DNA of 64,000 nt from Zygnema cylindricum (GCA_037447655.1 JBBHKE010001968.1:37603-101602), one strand, 5' to 3'. Positions 13,201-23,948 are shown, numbered from the stretch's first letter. Numbers and translations: made by a program. The notes: generated by a model not told the origin, from the letters alone.

Positions 13201-14029
13201 TTTCCAACCTTTCAATATGTAACCCTTAATTGAAGCACAAGATTCACAAAAAATATGTTTTTATTCTAGATTGATGGTTTATTATAAATTGATGTGTTAA
13301 GATACAACGTATTGACTCAACGATGATTTCAGTCGCTAGATAAAGCATGTTCTAACTCACCGTAGCCGTAAACGCGAACTTCGCAAAGTGTTACAATTTT
13401 GTTTTCACCACTTAGGTGCACCCAAACGTAACGGCCATAGTTCAAGCACGTCTTCGTGTGGGGTCGTCCGTCATAATTACTATTATAATAATTGAAAGGA
13501 TCGCACTGTTTGTTTCCTGAGCTGTTCCATCTTTCGTTGCTTCCACCCACCCATACTTCGACCCCGTTCATTCGAAACTTCCAGTCGTTTCGGTTCCATA
13601 ACTCCACCTTTTCGATTTGCAAGGATTTCCCGAGGTCCACCATCCACCAGGGGTCAGTTTCACCAGGTTCGCCGATGGTGTGCGAACAACTATTATCATA
13701 GAAGTTTCCATTTGAGTCACCGTCAACTGCAAGATTTGGTGGATATTGGACTCCATTCACGATAAATGTGCTGCTCTGAAGTGCCGGGCGACCCTCGGCA
13801 TAATTAACTACAAGAGAAAACCACAAAAGTTGTTGATATGAGCTACTCATACAATCGGCAAATATTGCTCTATTGCAACTTCATTAACGTCAATAGAAAA
13901 GCAAAATAACAACTGTAACTAAAGTAGAGTAAGGGTTTAACTTGTAATGAAGCAATGCATATTACCACATCCTAACAAACAATCATTCAACCAGATAAAT
14001 AAGTAACTGATCATGATAGGACGTTTCAT
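4126..14029 (-). CDS. Unit A: 5' half of a secreted lectin-papain cysteine protease (F5/8C + PAN + L-type lectin + papain N-part), 7 exons
   Basis: Seven exons can be joined on the minus strand: 14029-13966, 13807-13361, 12841-12596, 11745-11027, 7685-7506, 4819-4596 and 4263-4126. All have GT/AG borders and the phases agree: 1 at the first five junctions, 0 after the last two exons. They encode about 673 residues: signal peptide, fucolectin-like F5/8 type C domain, PAN/apple-like domain, legume-type lectin, and the papain domain up to the stretch before the catalytic His. Q19 (in DQGSC), C25 and W26 (SCWIYAPVS) are present. No I29 propeptide is seen. The exon with the catalytic His and Asn is not found downstream on this strand. 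It is present in the right phase as the first exon of unit C, on the other strand at 14676. The lectin exon is one base short (see its entry). Likely extracellular. The domain calls are firm; whether the locus makes a working protein is doubtful. Confidence 0.7.
4596..4819 (-). CDS. Unit A exon 6: papain catalytic Cys segment
   Basis: The exon enters at phase 1 and leaves at phase 0 (224 bp). Across the junction it reads DQGSC-S-SCWIYAPVSAIESAL, the papain active-site loop with C25 and W26 intact and Gly23 replaced by Ser. It continues through ISLSLCRGANCEAEGWPTN and the GLVLEQDYKKNRQC segment, equivalent to LSEQ-DC-GGW and GLATE-DYPY-C in other family members. The match to unit B exon 37453-37685 confirms the phase. 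Confidence 0.8.
4820..7505 (-). other. Unit A intron with a GC-richer insert
   Basis: An AT-rich intron containing a GC-richer block at about 5480-6180, unlike its surroundings in base composition. Read on the minus strand, 5612-5536 starts like a tRNA A-box (TAGCTCTATGG) but no clean B-box follows. It may be a SINE or retroelement remnant; no protein is recognised. Confidence 0.35.
7506..7685 (-). CDS. Unit A exon 5: linker and start of papain domain
   Basis: A 180-bp phase 1-1 exon ends LDWGSEGALQAVKDQGSC, the usual start of mature papain-family enzymes (V/LDWR...AV.DQG.CGSC) with oxyanion-hole Gln19. Only about 40 residues precede it and none look like the ERFNIN/GNFD helices of an I29 inhibitor propeptide. 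Acceptor: a run of T then GGAACATACAG. Donor: GTAAGC. Confidence 0.75.
7686..11026 (-). other. Large unit A intron between lectin and papain exons
   Basis: AT-rich intron of 3.3 kb. The only distinct part is a GC-rich, GA-biased island at about 9650-9870. One of its plus frames is Gly-rich (GGGGENGGRDGGGDLGED) and the opposite strand is Pro-rich. No domain is recognised, and no intact gene is claimed. Confidence 0.4.
11027..11745 (-). CDS. Unit A exon 4: legume-type (L-type) lectin domain, one base short
   Basis: The exon encodes a beta-sandwich lectin of the legume/L-type fold. The C-terminal frame shows GDGFAFTFLG and the metal-site signature FDTYHNWYDPNGRYVGI, the Asp/Asn pattern that holds Ca and Mn in legume lectins. 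The N-terminal frame shows LQMTHWLVYQGGSLYEDLVP, the usual LQLT...YQAG strand. The two parts lie in different frames; the shift falls near 11565-11590. The exon is 719 bp between a phase-1 acceptor and a phase-1 donor, where 717 or 720 would be expected. That points to a single-base loss, real or a sequencing error. The downstream papain exons are in frame only with the second part. Confidence 0.75.
11746..12595 (-). other. Unit A intron between PAN and lectin exons
   Basis: AT-rich, 850 bp, ending in a pyrimidine-rich acceptor on the minus strand. Nothing else is seen. Confidence 0.5.
12596..12841 (-). CDS. Unit A exon 3: PAN/apple-like domain
   Basis: A 246-bp phase 1-1 exon starts DAQACNQNIQYSYNAYP and contains ECERKCAEECTCVGFFYNN. 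This is the Cys spacing of PAN/apple domains, which mediate protein or carbohydrate contacts. The same module, opening with AQAC, directly follows the signal peptide in unit B, so in unit A the F5/8C exon looks inserted ahead of it or lost from B. The donor is GTATGT after TTTCCAA. Confidence 0.7.
13361..13807 (-). CDS. Unit A exon 2: F5/8 type C (fucolectin-like) domain
   Basis: A 447-bp phase 1-1 exon encodes one complete discoidin/fucolectin-type lectin domain of about 149 residues. Visible family hallmarks are EGRPALQSS near the start, NLAVDGD with a following SCSHT, the PWWMVDLG motif, ELWNRNDW, MNGVEVWVGG, and the closing CEVRVYGYG. The family binds fucose or other glycans with a beta-sandwich and a bound calcium. 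The acceptor is TTCTCTTGTAG just right of 13807; the donor is GTGAGTTAG after GGCTACG. Confidence 0.85.
13966..14029 (-). CDS. Unit A exon 1: signal peptide
   Basis: ATG at 14029 opens a 21-codon reading frame beginning MKRPIMISYLF and ending in a Leu/Cys/Gly-rich stretch. A GTAATA donor follows at phase 1. The phase and size match the signal-peptide exon of unit B (31029-31089), which is why this start was preferred over the ATG at 13850, which lies inside the intron just before the next acceptor. The GA-rich repeat begins about 50 bases upstream, so little promoter sequence remains. Confidence 0.55.
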
Positions 14030-14059
14030 GAGTGCGGAAGGTCAACTTTGAAACGAAAA

Positions 14060-14320
14060 TTTAGTCCATCATCTTTATGAGGGGAGGAGGGAGTGAGAGA
14101 CGGAGGAATGAAGGCAGACTGAGGGGGGGAGGAAGAGGGAGGGTGGAAGGGAGAGGAAGAGGATTATGGAGAGGGGTAGTGGAAGGGAAGGTGGACGGGA
14201 TGTGAGATGGTGAGGTGGAGTCGGAGGTTGAGCGGGAATGGGAGTGGGAGAGAGAGCAGGGGTGGAGAGAGAGGGGGCGATGCGGCGAAAGAGAGGGATG
14301 GGAGGTGAAGTAGGACAAAG
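14060..14320. repeat. GA-rich microsatellite between units A and C
   Basis: Purine-rich on the plus strand (GGGAGG, GAGAGG units). It separates the start codon of unit A (14029, minus) from the first exon of unit C (14676, plus). The sequence just right of it resembles unit B intron sequence around 38420-38480, so the B/C homology begins at this repeat. Confidence 0.85.
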
Positions 14321-14675
14321 TCAGTTGCCCTTAGGTTAATTCTTGATTGGAGATGCAGTGTAAGGATGTTTCTATTCTACAGAAACGCTTATCCACCTTT
14401 ATTATTACTATTATTACTGTTTCTTGTTCTTGTTATTATTTTTATTGCTGCCATTATTAGTAGTATTATAAGTAAAGTATTATTAATATTATTAGTATTT
14501 TAAGTCTTATTATTTTTGTTGTTAATATTATTATTATTATTGATTTCTCTTCGTCATTGCTATATTATCTTCATCCTCATGCCTATGTTTGTTGTTAGAA
14601 TTATTATGATGACCATTACATCAATTATTAATTGGGTTTTATACTTACGTTGATGCTTTCTTTTTTTTATTGTAG

Positions 14676-14889
14676 TGGGATATCTTCACAGATTCTCGAA
14701 AGGGATGTGCAATTGATTCACAATTGAGCCATTTTGTTATTCTGGTCGGATACGGTAAAGAAAATGGTGTTCCATATTGGATTATTCGAAACTCATTTGG
14801 ATCCGATTGGGGTCAAAAAGGGTATGGGCGAATTAAGAGAGGAATTTGTGGAATCAATTCTCTTCCTGCTTTGTATCCAGTTATTGCTC
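14676..14889 (+). CDS. Unit C exon 1: papain His/Asn catalytic segment
   Basis: 214 bp, phase 0 in and 1 out. It reads [16 protein letters not shown], then [11 protein letters not shown] with the catalytic His, then [14 protein letters not shown] with the catalytic Asn (usually NSWG) and GYGRIKRG...CGI. Nearly identical to 38760-38973. Confidence 0.85.
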
Positions 14890-17800
14890 GTAAGTTTCAT
14901 TTATCTACAAATAAAAAATAATATGTTTCTGCATAAAGCCTTTGTACTACCATTCCCTTTAGCTTATTTTTATTGTTTTACATTGCTTGTATGTTATTAG
15001 GGTGCAGTTTAAATTAATCAAATATAAGGTTTTTCCTTCTTCCTTCTCTCACTCCCTCTCTCTTCCCCTCACCTTTTTAACTCTCTAGTCCGTCGTCTAT
15101 CTCTCTCTTTCTCCCTCCTTTCCTAGGTCTACATCAGTGGTCGGACATAACCAAGGCATGGTGAGCAAAATGAAGTGAAATCGGAGAGAAGGGTCAGAGA
15201 TGAGAGATAGGAGATCCATGGCAAAAGACAATTTGGAAGCAAAGAATGAGGGACAAGTCAACAAAAAGAAACAAAAGAAAATCGAAGGAGAGTAAATATC
15301 TTCTCAATCTAGACTGGAACTTGAATGTACAAAATGAACAGTTTAAGTATTACTAAGTCTAGCTCTAGATTTACAGTGGACTGGTTACACCACGTTCAAA
15401 GGAAGCAAAGCTGCAAAATAGAAAAGGTTGAACTAGTGATGGACAATGGCGAAGTATCTAGACAGCAGAATTTGGAACAGAAATAATAATTTGCCTCCTA
15501 TCGATATGTATATCGCGAAATAGTATATCATTTTTACTGCAGAGTTATACGGTATTCAGTATGTACTTACAACCCGCGAAAACTAAAACATAGCACAAAA
15601 TTGTACTTTTGCATTTTGTTTGTACTCTACAATGTCGAATTGAACCTCAGAAATAAATAAAATGTGAATGTCAGATTGTCAAATTTCTTTTAATCCTCTG
15701 GATGAGACAAGACCAACAGAGGTGAGGAGAGGCTCAGCAAACAATCAACTAAAAATTTATCATCTCCAAAAAAGAAATGTCGCAGCAAGTTACCACTTGT
15801 ACAATTATGAAATGTACCCTGGCAGGTTGAAAATGCCGAAACTCTATTACCCTGAATGCCAGAACTACAAAACGTATGCTTTTTTTTAGCGATATCAAAT
15901 GTTGCGAAATTGACAATGTAGGTATTGCCGATATGTTCTATACTTGATACGTGGACCCATACATCAATTATGGATAGGCCTTTAAATTGGTTATCATTCG
16001 AGGGCCTTCAATATACAACACTATCCTTTTCTGCCTGTCTTCTCTCTCTTCCCTTCCCTCTCTCCCTTCGTCCTTTTAATATTTCTTTGGATTTCTTTAT
16101 TTGTTTTTTGGTGCAGCTCCGGACAACAAAGCATGCAACGCCAAAATTAATCCCTGTGGATCGGGCACATGTGTTCCCTCTACCTCTTCCTCCACAAATT
16201 CTTACACGTGTAAATGTCCTAATGGCTATGTTAGTGTGAAAAATTCCGACAAAACCGAAACATGTGCCCTTGGTAAGTTTTCAATATTCTGAAACTCATT
16301 TGTATTTGAGATTTGCATTTACTGTATGTTTTAGCTTTGTATGTCATTGCACTTTGAGATTTGGGTATATCTTCTATATTTTAGCTTCGTTAATCATTCG
16401 CTTTGTATGCGATTTAGGTTTGAGCTTTATAGGTCATTTATAGTTGAGCTTTGGGCACATCAATTTTTTTTCTACTTCATTGATCATTTTAAATGACGCC
16501 TTTTGTATTTCATTTATACTTGAGCGTTTGGCATATCATTCATTTTAAATCTATCTGTATCCTTATTCATAAATTCATTTATCATGTATGTTTGAGCTTT
16601 TTGTTATGCATGTTTGAGTTTTGAGTATATCATTTTTTTTTTAACTTTGTATGCTATTTATGCTAAGCTTAGTACCATTTGTAACCAAAATTTGGGCATA
16701 TAAACCTTGCTATCATTTGTTTGATCTTGTAGATCATTTATATCTAACTTGGCAGTCATAGCATTTTAACAGCTACTTTTCCCTTCAAAACATAAACTCA
16801 AACCATAGCTTTTGATGTCAATATATTCATCAACGTCTAATTCTAAAAATGTTACATTACCTACAAATGGGTTCGTCGAAACCTTATACTTTTGAAGCTT
16901 TTATGTCCTTTTCTTTCCCTTGTACCATTCCGAAGAAAAGTGAATCTTTTGCATTCCTTCTTTTTTTTCTTTTGGTTTTTTCGTGCGTTGTATATAAACA
17001 GCTAATTGTATGTGTATTATTTTCTGTTCAATGCATATCTTAAGATGTTGATGTTTTTGTTGTTTCTAAACAAACTTTGTTTTCTTCCTTTTTGCGCAGT
17101 TGATGTGTGCAGTTCTTCAGGGTTTAATCCGTGTGGTGCCGGAACTTGTATTAATGAACAAAATGGGTTTTACCATTGTGTTTGTTTTCTTGGGTATATT
17201 ATGTCTTTTAATAACCAAGGAAACCCCATTTGTGCCCCACGTGAGTACTTTTGAAAACCTAAGGACTCTATTTACTGCATTTTAATATTTTTTACATGTA
17301 TGCCTAAGAATGGCGTTAAATAACTTCAACGATTCTAGTTTAGGCATTCAAAATCTTAGTCAAAGTCAAATTATTGTTTTCCGTGTGGCTTGAGGTCTTG
17401 ATTGTCTTTTTAAATCACTTAATGACAATCACTTGATAATGTTTTAGTAGCAAAATTAACAATTTTATGTGAGCGTAAATTTTCGCAGCGGTGGCTTCTA
17501 CTTCGACTCTACCGCAAACTTATAAAGTACTTTCGGGTGATTATTGTTATGTCATTGCTTATGCTTTTGGATTAACTATTCAACAACTTCTTCGTCAAAA
17601 TTCAAACATACGAAAGGTTGGCATCTAATTTTTTAAATTGTTTACAACTCTCACGACTTGTATTTGCAAGGACTTATATATTTTGTCTTGTAAGCAAGTT
17701 TTTAAATATGTTTTCATAACTAATCCACTTTTATTATGTACGAATTATTTATATGTTGTGCATTCATGTGTTGTAATGTATGAGTTTACCTCATTTATCC

Positions 17801-20800
17801 AGCAAATGTATTAAATAAACTTGATCTTAAATTAGTGTGGATGACATTAGTGGTTGTTAGTTGACTAGCGATTATGTGTAGATTGGAACTAACTTTGATT
17901 TTATGAATTTGGCCATTTTTCGAACAAATGCTCTGAGTTCTTTTCCAAAATGAAGTTGTATCAAAACACAGAAAATTAAAACCAAATGCAATTGAACCAC
18001 TTTTTATTCGTGTTTTGTGGTGGGGATTTTCCAAAATAATTTTTATTCCATATAGGAGGTCGGTTCGCGTTTTTAAGGTGTCACATATGTCACATGTTTA
18101 AGCAAGACAATTGACTATTTTTTCCGCTTCGCTGAATGTCAAACGTGTTTTTTTTGTTTCTATGTAGGATCTCTGTTTAAAAAATAACTTATGGGTCGGA
18201 GATGTTTTAAACGTCAAAAATTTCGGTGCAAGTACATGCAAAGTACTTTACAGCATTCAAAAAGTAAGTAAAGCTCATCGGAATCACAAATTTTGATTTA
18301 TATAATACTGTTATACCAGTAGTTCATAGAATAAACATCATAGTTTCATTCACCTCTTCAGATATAGGTAAAAATTTCGAGTACACAGAAAGGTTAATCA
18401 TAAAAACCCAAATTATATCTAATTTGCTTTTCGCAATGGTAGCAAGCGATTTTTTTCTTTTTTTATTTTCAGTTCAATTTCTTGCGTGATTGACGATGGA
18501 AAATCTCAATTTTTTCATTGCCCACCCACATTCTGCTCAATTCTATGCCCTTTTGTTTTTCTCATGTGTTTTCTGTAATTTTTGGTCTGGGTTTTCTTTT
18601 CTATCCAGGGAGATTATTGTTATGCTATTGAACAAACCTTTAATCTCGCAATAGGCTCTCTCCCTATATTGAATCCGGGACTTTATTGTCAAGTTGGTCA
18701 AACCCCAGAAGGCTACCCTGTGGGGATTCAACCCGGGCAACAGGTAAAATATATCAAAAAACACAAAAAAAATCTTTAAAAAAAAATTGTTAAACAATAA
18801 AGAAATTTTGGAAGGATTTTTTTAGAATTCTATCATTTCTTGCGAAGATATCCTTACAAAGCATTATGATTTAAAAAGAAAAGAAAATTGTCGTGAGCTT
18901 TTACAAAGCTCGAACAGACAACGCTTTCAATGATAGGTGCAAATCCTAACATTTTGAATAAATCAAGCAAAATTCAAAAACTTAAAAAGTCCCAAATAAG
19001 TAAAGTACAATTCTTCCAAATTTGCACAATTCACCGTAATTAGAGTGGACAAGCAAACGATATGAAACATGGGAACATTTGAAGTCCCAGCCAATTTATG
19101 TACAAGGAGATTAAGTAGAAATCTACTGTTCGTTTTTTTTGTTATGACAGTGTTGGTCCACACTAGTTGTTGAAGTACACTTGTAGTTGTGAAAATATTG
19201 AGTTATACGTTTCAAATGTACCTTAATACTCATTCCATTTTCCAGTGTGGTATTGCTGTTTTCGCATCTGTTTTACGTATGCAAGTTTATTGTTTGTGTA
19301 CAGATACCTTTATTTTTATCGTTACAAACTTTGTTTTCATTGTGCTTATTGTGTCTCATAGCTTAGTGAAACAATATTCCGTCGATTTTATCCGTTGCAT
19401 CTTTTCACGCGTACGTTAAACTGTAGATTGACCCTATTTATTGTAAATTATTTGATTCCTTCAATTTCAGATCTCTTTTGTATTCTTCTTGTTGACTTTA
19501 GTCTCTTATCCTTTGCTTCCAATTTATCTTTTGCCATGATTCTATCCTCTCTTATCTTTAATCCTTTTCTCCCATAGCTATTCTTTTCCCCCACCATGCC
19601 TTTCCTTCAACAAAAAAAGGAAAAAAAAAAAAAAAATAAAAAGACGGTTAATGATTGACGGTTGACAGTTTCCCAAGTTCCATTCTCCTAATCTGTGTAT
19701 AACTTAGATGCTATAATTATTAATACTACTCAAAGGTAATATATTTCATTCATATTTTTTGGCCTTATACAATGAGAAAGCACATTTTTCAAGCCTCAAA
19801 ACCTGCTATTTTGGAATTCTAAAATGTTCTTAAATAATCTTAAGGATCTCCTTGGAGTTTCTTCAAAAACTGGATCCTCTTTGTAATGCTGGTAATTATT
19901 TTTTTTACTACTTCAATCAAATGTTTTGAAGATGTTTTGACGATGTTTTGATGTTTTCAAGAACATGAAGTCTAAAAATGGAAACTTTATTTCTTGTGCA
20001 GGTTTGCATTCAAAGAGGGACTCCAGATACGAGTAAAATATGTACTCAAATCGATATCGTGCGAGAAAGTGACAGAAGTAATCGATGCGAATCGATTCTC
20101 ACCAGAAACAAACAAATCTCGCGATTAGACTTTTTTGAAGTCAACCGAGGCATCAACTGCGGAAATCTTTTTGCGGGACAAACGGTAAAAGACAAAATAG
20201 AGTTTACATAGTTTGACCTAAAGTGCGATAGTTAAACGTGATCAAAATGTGACATATGACACAAAATTATGTACAAGAATTCTTTTGGCTCTTATTTTTT
20301 TTTAGTTTGTCCTCGTTTCTGTCAGATGCTTCTATCACATGTAGGACCAGACCTGAGAGAGAGAGAGAGAGCGGGAGGGAGAGGGAAAGGGAGTGGGTGA
20401 GGGAGAGGAAGAGGGAAAAAGGGGTAGGAAGAGATCTAAAGGGAAATCTAGAGAAAGGGTGAGAGAGAGGGAGAGGTACATGGAGGAAATTAGGGAGAGA
20501 CTAGGTCGAGGGACAGTCTTGTTACCATTCATTCATTTTTTTTGCCAGACGTAATCTTTTTTTGTTAGTTTTTGCAGGTATGTGTGGCCTATCAGATCTC
20601 TCCTCCCTTAGCTTGCAAACGATCCTACAGGTGGAAACGAAGTGACTCGTGTAATTCTGTAATTTCGTCGTTTTGCGGTGCGAGGTCACGGATGACGTGG
20701 CGTAAATGCATGGGAGGCGGCGCCGGGTTCTGTGTCGGAACTGGATCGTCATGGAGTGTTGGAAGAATTATTTGCCCTAAAACGTGTCGAAAACGCGGTT

Positions 20801-20838
20801 CAACTAACCGCGTTTCTGGATGTGTGGGACCTACGTAG
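14676..20838 (+). CDS. Unit C: 3' half of a papain-EGF-LysM protein, 8 exons, no 5' half
   Basis: Eight exons with matching GT/AG borders and phases: 14676-14889, 16117-16272, 17100-17240, 17489-17616, 18168-18263, 18609-18743, 20002-20184 and 20578-20838. Together they give 437 codons plus TAG. In order they encode the papain His/Asn segment, two EGF-like domains, LysM-type modules and a Cys-rich C-terminal domain. Unit B has the same exons in the same order with nearly the same lengths, and the two are close paralogues including introns and 3' flank. The first exon enters at phase 0 and has no start codon of its own. Upstream lies only the GA repeat and the opposite-strand unit A, so the unit is 5'-truncated or cut off from unit A by an inversion. 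LysM modules bind chitin or peptidoglycan-like glycans, so the whole protein would place a protease on such polymers outside the cell. Confidence 0.75.
14890..16116 (+). other. Unit C intron 1
   Basis: Holds a CT-rich patch at about 15030-15130 and otherwise AT-rich sequence. The equivalent unit B intron (38974-40000) has the same CT patch and related text, so it was duplicated with the exons. No gene seen. Confidence 0.6.
16117..16272 (+). CDS. Unit C exon 2: EGF-like domain 1
   Basis: 156 bp, phase 1-1. The module reads [14 protein letters not shown], then [12 protein letters not shown] and ETCAL, with six Cys in EGF spacing. Acceptor TTTTTGGTGCAG, donor GTAAGT. Confidence 0.8.
17100..17240 (+). 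CDS. Unit C exon 3: EGF-like domain 2
   Basis: 141 bp, phase 1-1: [18 protein letters not shown], then [10 protein letters not shown] and PICAP. Nearly identical in protein sequence to unit B exon 41001-41141. Confidence 0.8.
17489..17616 (+). CDS. Unit C exon 4: LysM module 1, first part
   Basis: 128 bp, phase 1 in and 0 out. It reads [20 protein letters not shown], then [11 protein letters not shown], the Cys-containing plant/fungal LysM pattern (Y.V..GD.C..IA..FG.T...L...N). Confidence 0.8.
18168..18263 (+). CDS. Unit C exon 5: LysM module 1, second part
   Basis: 96 bp, phase 0-0: [16 protein letters not shown] closes the first LysM (L.VG..L.V), then [11 protein letters not shown] begins the next. 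Donor GTAAGT. Confidence 0.75.
18609..18743 (+). CDS. Unit C exon 6: LysM module 2
   Basis: 135 bp, phase 0-0: [13 protein letters not shown], then [10 protein letters not shown], then PVGIQPGQQ, a second LysM with the usual NPGL and PGQ turns. Confidence 0.8.
20002..20184 (+). CDS. Unit C exon 7: diverged LysM-type module 3
   Basis: 183 bp, phase 0-0. It starts [17 protein letters not shown] and ends [18 protein letters not shown]. The end follows the '..FF.LNPGI.C..L..GQ.' pattern of a LysM, but the GD-C start is replaced, so it is a variant module. Confidence 0.7.
20340..20485 (+). repeat. GA-rich microsatellite in the last intron of unit C
   Basis: Purine-rich GAGAGG/GGGAGA units. A matching tract lies at the same intron position in unit B (44237-44330), so it predates the duplication of the two copies. 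Confidence 0.8.
20578..20838 (+). CDS. Unit C exon 8: Cys-rich C-terminal domain
   Basis: 261 bp, phase 0, ending in TAG. VCVAYQ completes the LysM, and a Cys-rich segment follows: [47 protein letters not shown] and SGCVGPT. Nine Cys follow the initial VC. I do not recognise this domain from a named family. The stop is well placed, and only the last third is recognisable in unit B. Confidence 0.7.
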   Translation, partial: VCVAYQISPPLACKRSYRWKRSDSCNSVISSFCGARSRMTWRKCMGGGAGFCVGTGSSWSVGRIICPKTCRKRGSTNRVSGCVGPT

Positions 20839-23800
20839 TGTTTTTTGTCGGTTTTTTCTCTGTGTTTTGTCGTTTTGTTTTGTCGTTTTATTTTGTCGTT
20901 TTTGACAACATTTTCACGACATCTCGACTTGATTTTGGCGGTACGAGGATTTTATTTCGGCAGTTAATTCCCATTGAAGAGGATATAAACCGGTGTAAAA
21001 TAGGAAGTATGCAATAATGCTCTGTAGAATTCAATATGGTTAATTTGACGCTAAACGTTTCCGGTTTGCCACCTTCGCCGGCTTTGTTTTCAAAGTCTTA
21101 TGGGGTAGACTAGAATTTATATTCTATCAATGAGAAGGTAAAATGGATTTAAGGCGGACTAATAGAGGTTATCACACTACCAACTTTTTATCCTCGTTTT
21201 GATAATCCAACAATTCCGTACAGTTTTTTAAGCCAATTTTACTTGTGGTTCACCTTGAAATTGTAAGATTCACCCTCGACATCAGGGCAAATTACTTCAA
21301 TGTAATTTCGCTAAAAGGGTAAACCTCCTCTTTCGTCTGTTACGGTAATTGTCCGTTTCCGTGTGGCAGTTCAACGGGTTTGCAATAACTGAACTGAAGG
21401 CAAACTGGCGACCACATATTGAATTCTCCGTCATAATAATATAAGGGTAAATATTTACAAGGACCATTGGGATTTGAATGGCTTTAGATATTTTGATAAA
21501 ACCGCTGAAATCATTTCCTGTACCATACATGTCACCCGTATAAAACAGTTTTAGTACGCATTTATGAAACCGTATGTTTGAGGGGCACCTTGAAGTACCT
21601 TTGACTTAATTGAAGGTCCTAGAATGTATATACTTATATGGCGACCTAGAATGGTGTTCTTTTTTGAAAAAAAAGCCCTTTTGAAAATAGACAAATTTAT
21701 CTTGGATTTTACAAGTGTGGGTGTTTGATGCTTGAATTTCGATGTTAGATATGTGGTATTTGGTTTTTTAAAAATATTTATGTTTGGAATTTGATGTTTG
21801 ATGCAAATTGCTTGAATTTCATTGCTTCTTTTTGTTTTTTTGCCTTTCTTTTTTTTTCTCCCATTATCGTACTATTTTTGCTTTTTTGTTTTTTATTTTT
21901 TGTTTTTTTGTAATTATTCTTGCTATTGTTTTTTTCTAATGTCTTATGTTCGAATTTAATGTTTAGTACTACTGTTTGAATCTCAATCCGATGTCGAATG
22001 GTTTAATTTGATATCAAGATATTAAATGCTTACATGTTCAAATGTTCAATGTTTCTATGTTGGATAATTGAAAACCTTAGATGTTTTCCCTTAGAAGGTT
22101 GATTCCTTAATAAAAATGGAAAAAAATGTGCGTGATAACTACATCCCGAAAACGAAATAAACCCAAAAAAAAGTAAAGTGAGGAGAGAGGAGAGCGTCTA
22201 AAGGAGATAGGCAAAAAGCGTAAAGGAATGGAGGTGTGGAGGGGTGTTGAACATGAAAGAGAATGGAAATGAGAGAAAAATAGAAAGCGAAGAATTTTAT
22301 CAGAAATGGCAATTCAATTTTAGAATCAAAGTAGCCATGCAGTTCCATTTTGTCTCCATATAGTTGACATCACCAACTAAGCATTTGTCATTTGCGTACA
22401 TTTCTTTGTCCCAATGTAGTTGGCGCAGTCTCACCAACAAAGCATCTGGCCTTTGAACACTTTTTGTTAGAAAAGCGCTTAAAAGCTCGCGGTGAGAAAT
22501 GAATTTCACACTAAAGTTTGTACAAAATGTAGTCACAAATTTTTGATATGGTTTAATGGTCATCATAATTTTATGCACGGAGACTGGTCGAGCCCATTCA
22601 CTTGTGGGTCCTAGAGGGAATAAGCGTAAATAGGAAAAGTTTCTGAAAGTTGTAGCTTACCTCGATTCTACAGTGGTTGGCCGACTTGCTTGCCTCGATT
22701 CCACAGTGGTTGTTCGACTCCTCATATACGGAAAATAAGTGTCGGTACTTCTTATGTGTGCAGACAAGGGTTAGAAAAATGCAAAAAAAAATAAAACCCA
22801 CCCTACCATATGCCTTGTCCTTTGTAGAGCGCTAGGGTAGCATGATGCCTCGGTTTCCCAAATCTTATGTCTTCGATGGAAGTGAATGGGCCAACCCGTT
22901 ATTCTCCACCCGAAAGGAAGTTGAGACCTACCATTTAGATCACTGCTGATGCACCAGTAAGTGCTTCATGTAGGTACTTTTGAGGATTAACTATATGAGT
23001 ATCATAGAGACTCTATTCCAAGGCCATTTGCTAACCTGCTTTAACAAACCATTGAGCGTCCCAATTAAGTCCGCCTGACCATACAACTCTCGCATACTGA
23101 CCCAAACCAAACAGAGCTGAAGGATGAAACTCAACTGTATCTTAAACTCTTACGCCTTGCATTCCCCAAAAGATGGATTTCCAGCCATTCAAAACCACTC
23201 CACGTTCATCCCTCAACTTCCCACAATAGAAGCACAATAATGCCAACTCAAATGCATAAGTTGAGCAAGGATTCTCAAAACAAGCGAGATGGGATGCACG
23301 CTGAAGTATTTCTTAGTTATGTGAACTCAACTGTACTACACAAAAGCCTTGTGTAAACCAATCCTCCTAGGTTATACTACCTAAGTTCTCAAAGTATACA
23401 CAGAGGATGCTTAGCCTTATCACATCTGAGCAGTACCTTAAACCGATGGGTTGAGCAGTACCTTACACCGGTGGGTTGAGGCTGGGTCAAAGTTATTTTC
23501 CTCATGGTGTCCTTTCCTACCTAAAACTAATGCATGGACGTCAAGTAAACCAATTTTCCCTTGGTCAATAACCAATGAAAGACCTCTAGAGCCACTTCCA
23601 TTCTAGGTTAAAGGGGCTAGACCTCCGAGAATACTACTATAGTACACGACACTTACAATGCTTGTTGGCCAAAGCACCTTGAGACAATGACACTTGTACT
23701 TGACCGAAACTCCAAGGCCGAAACACTACATAACGAAAAAAGTAACAACCACCAAGACCTAGCGTAAAACGAATAAATAAAAGTCACGGACTGAAGACGC

Positions 23801-23948
23801 GAACGCGATATACCCACCAGTTCACCGAACCGCAGATTCCAAAGATTCCACAAAAAAATAGTTTTATCAAATATATTTTGGGTTCAATGGTGGTAATTAA
23901 GGGTCACTAGGTTAGCGTGGTATCTAGTGCTTTCCGTAGTTGAGTATA
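20839..23948. other. 3' flank of unit C and repeat-like intergenic DNA
   Basis: 20839 to about 21460 is homologous to the 3' flank of unit B (about 44550-45440), which shows that the duplication extends past the stop codon. 21700-22100 is T-rich with degenerate TTTGATGTTTGA repeats. 22650-22730 holds an imperfect direct repeat (CCTCGATTCTACAGTGG). 22800-23930 is more balanced in composition and looks like a diverged retroelement, but no protein is recognised. Confidence 0.4.

Noticed and set aside
13808-13850. ATG at 13850 as the start of the F5/8C protein
   Set aside because: The stretch between this ATG and 13807 ends in TTCTCTTGTAG, a strong acceptor, and a signal-peptide exon in the right phase exists at 14029-13966.
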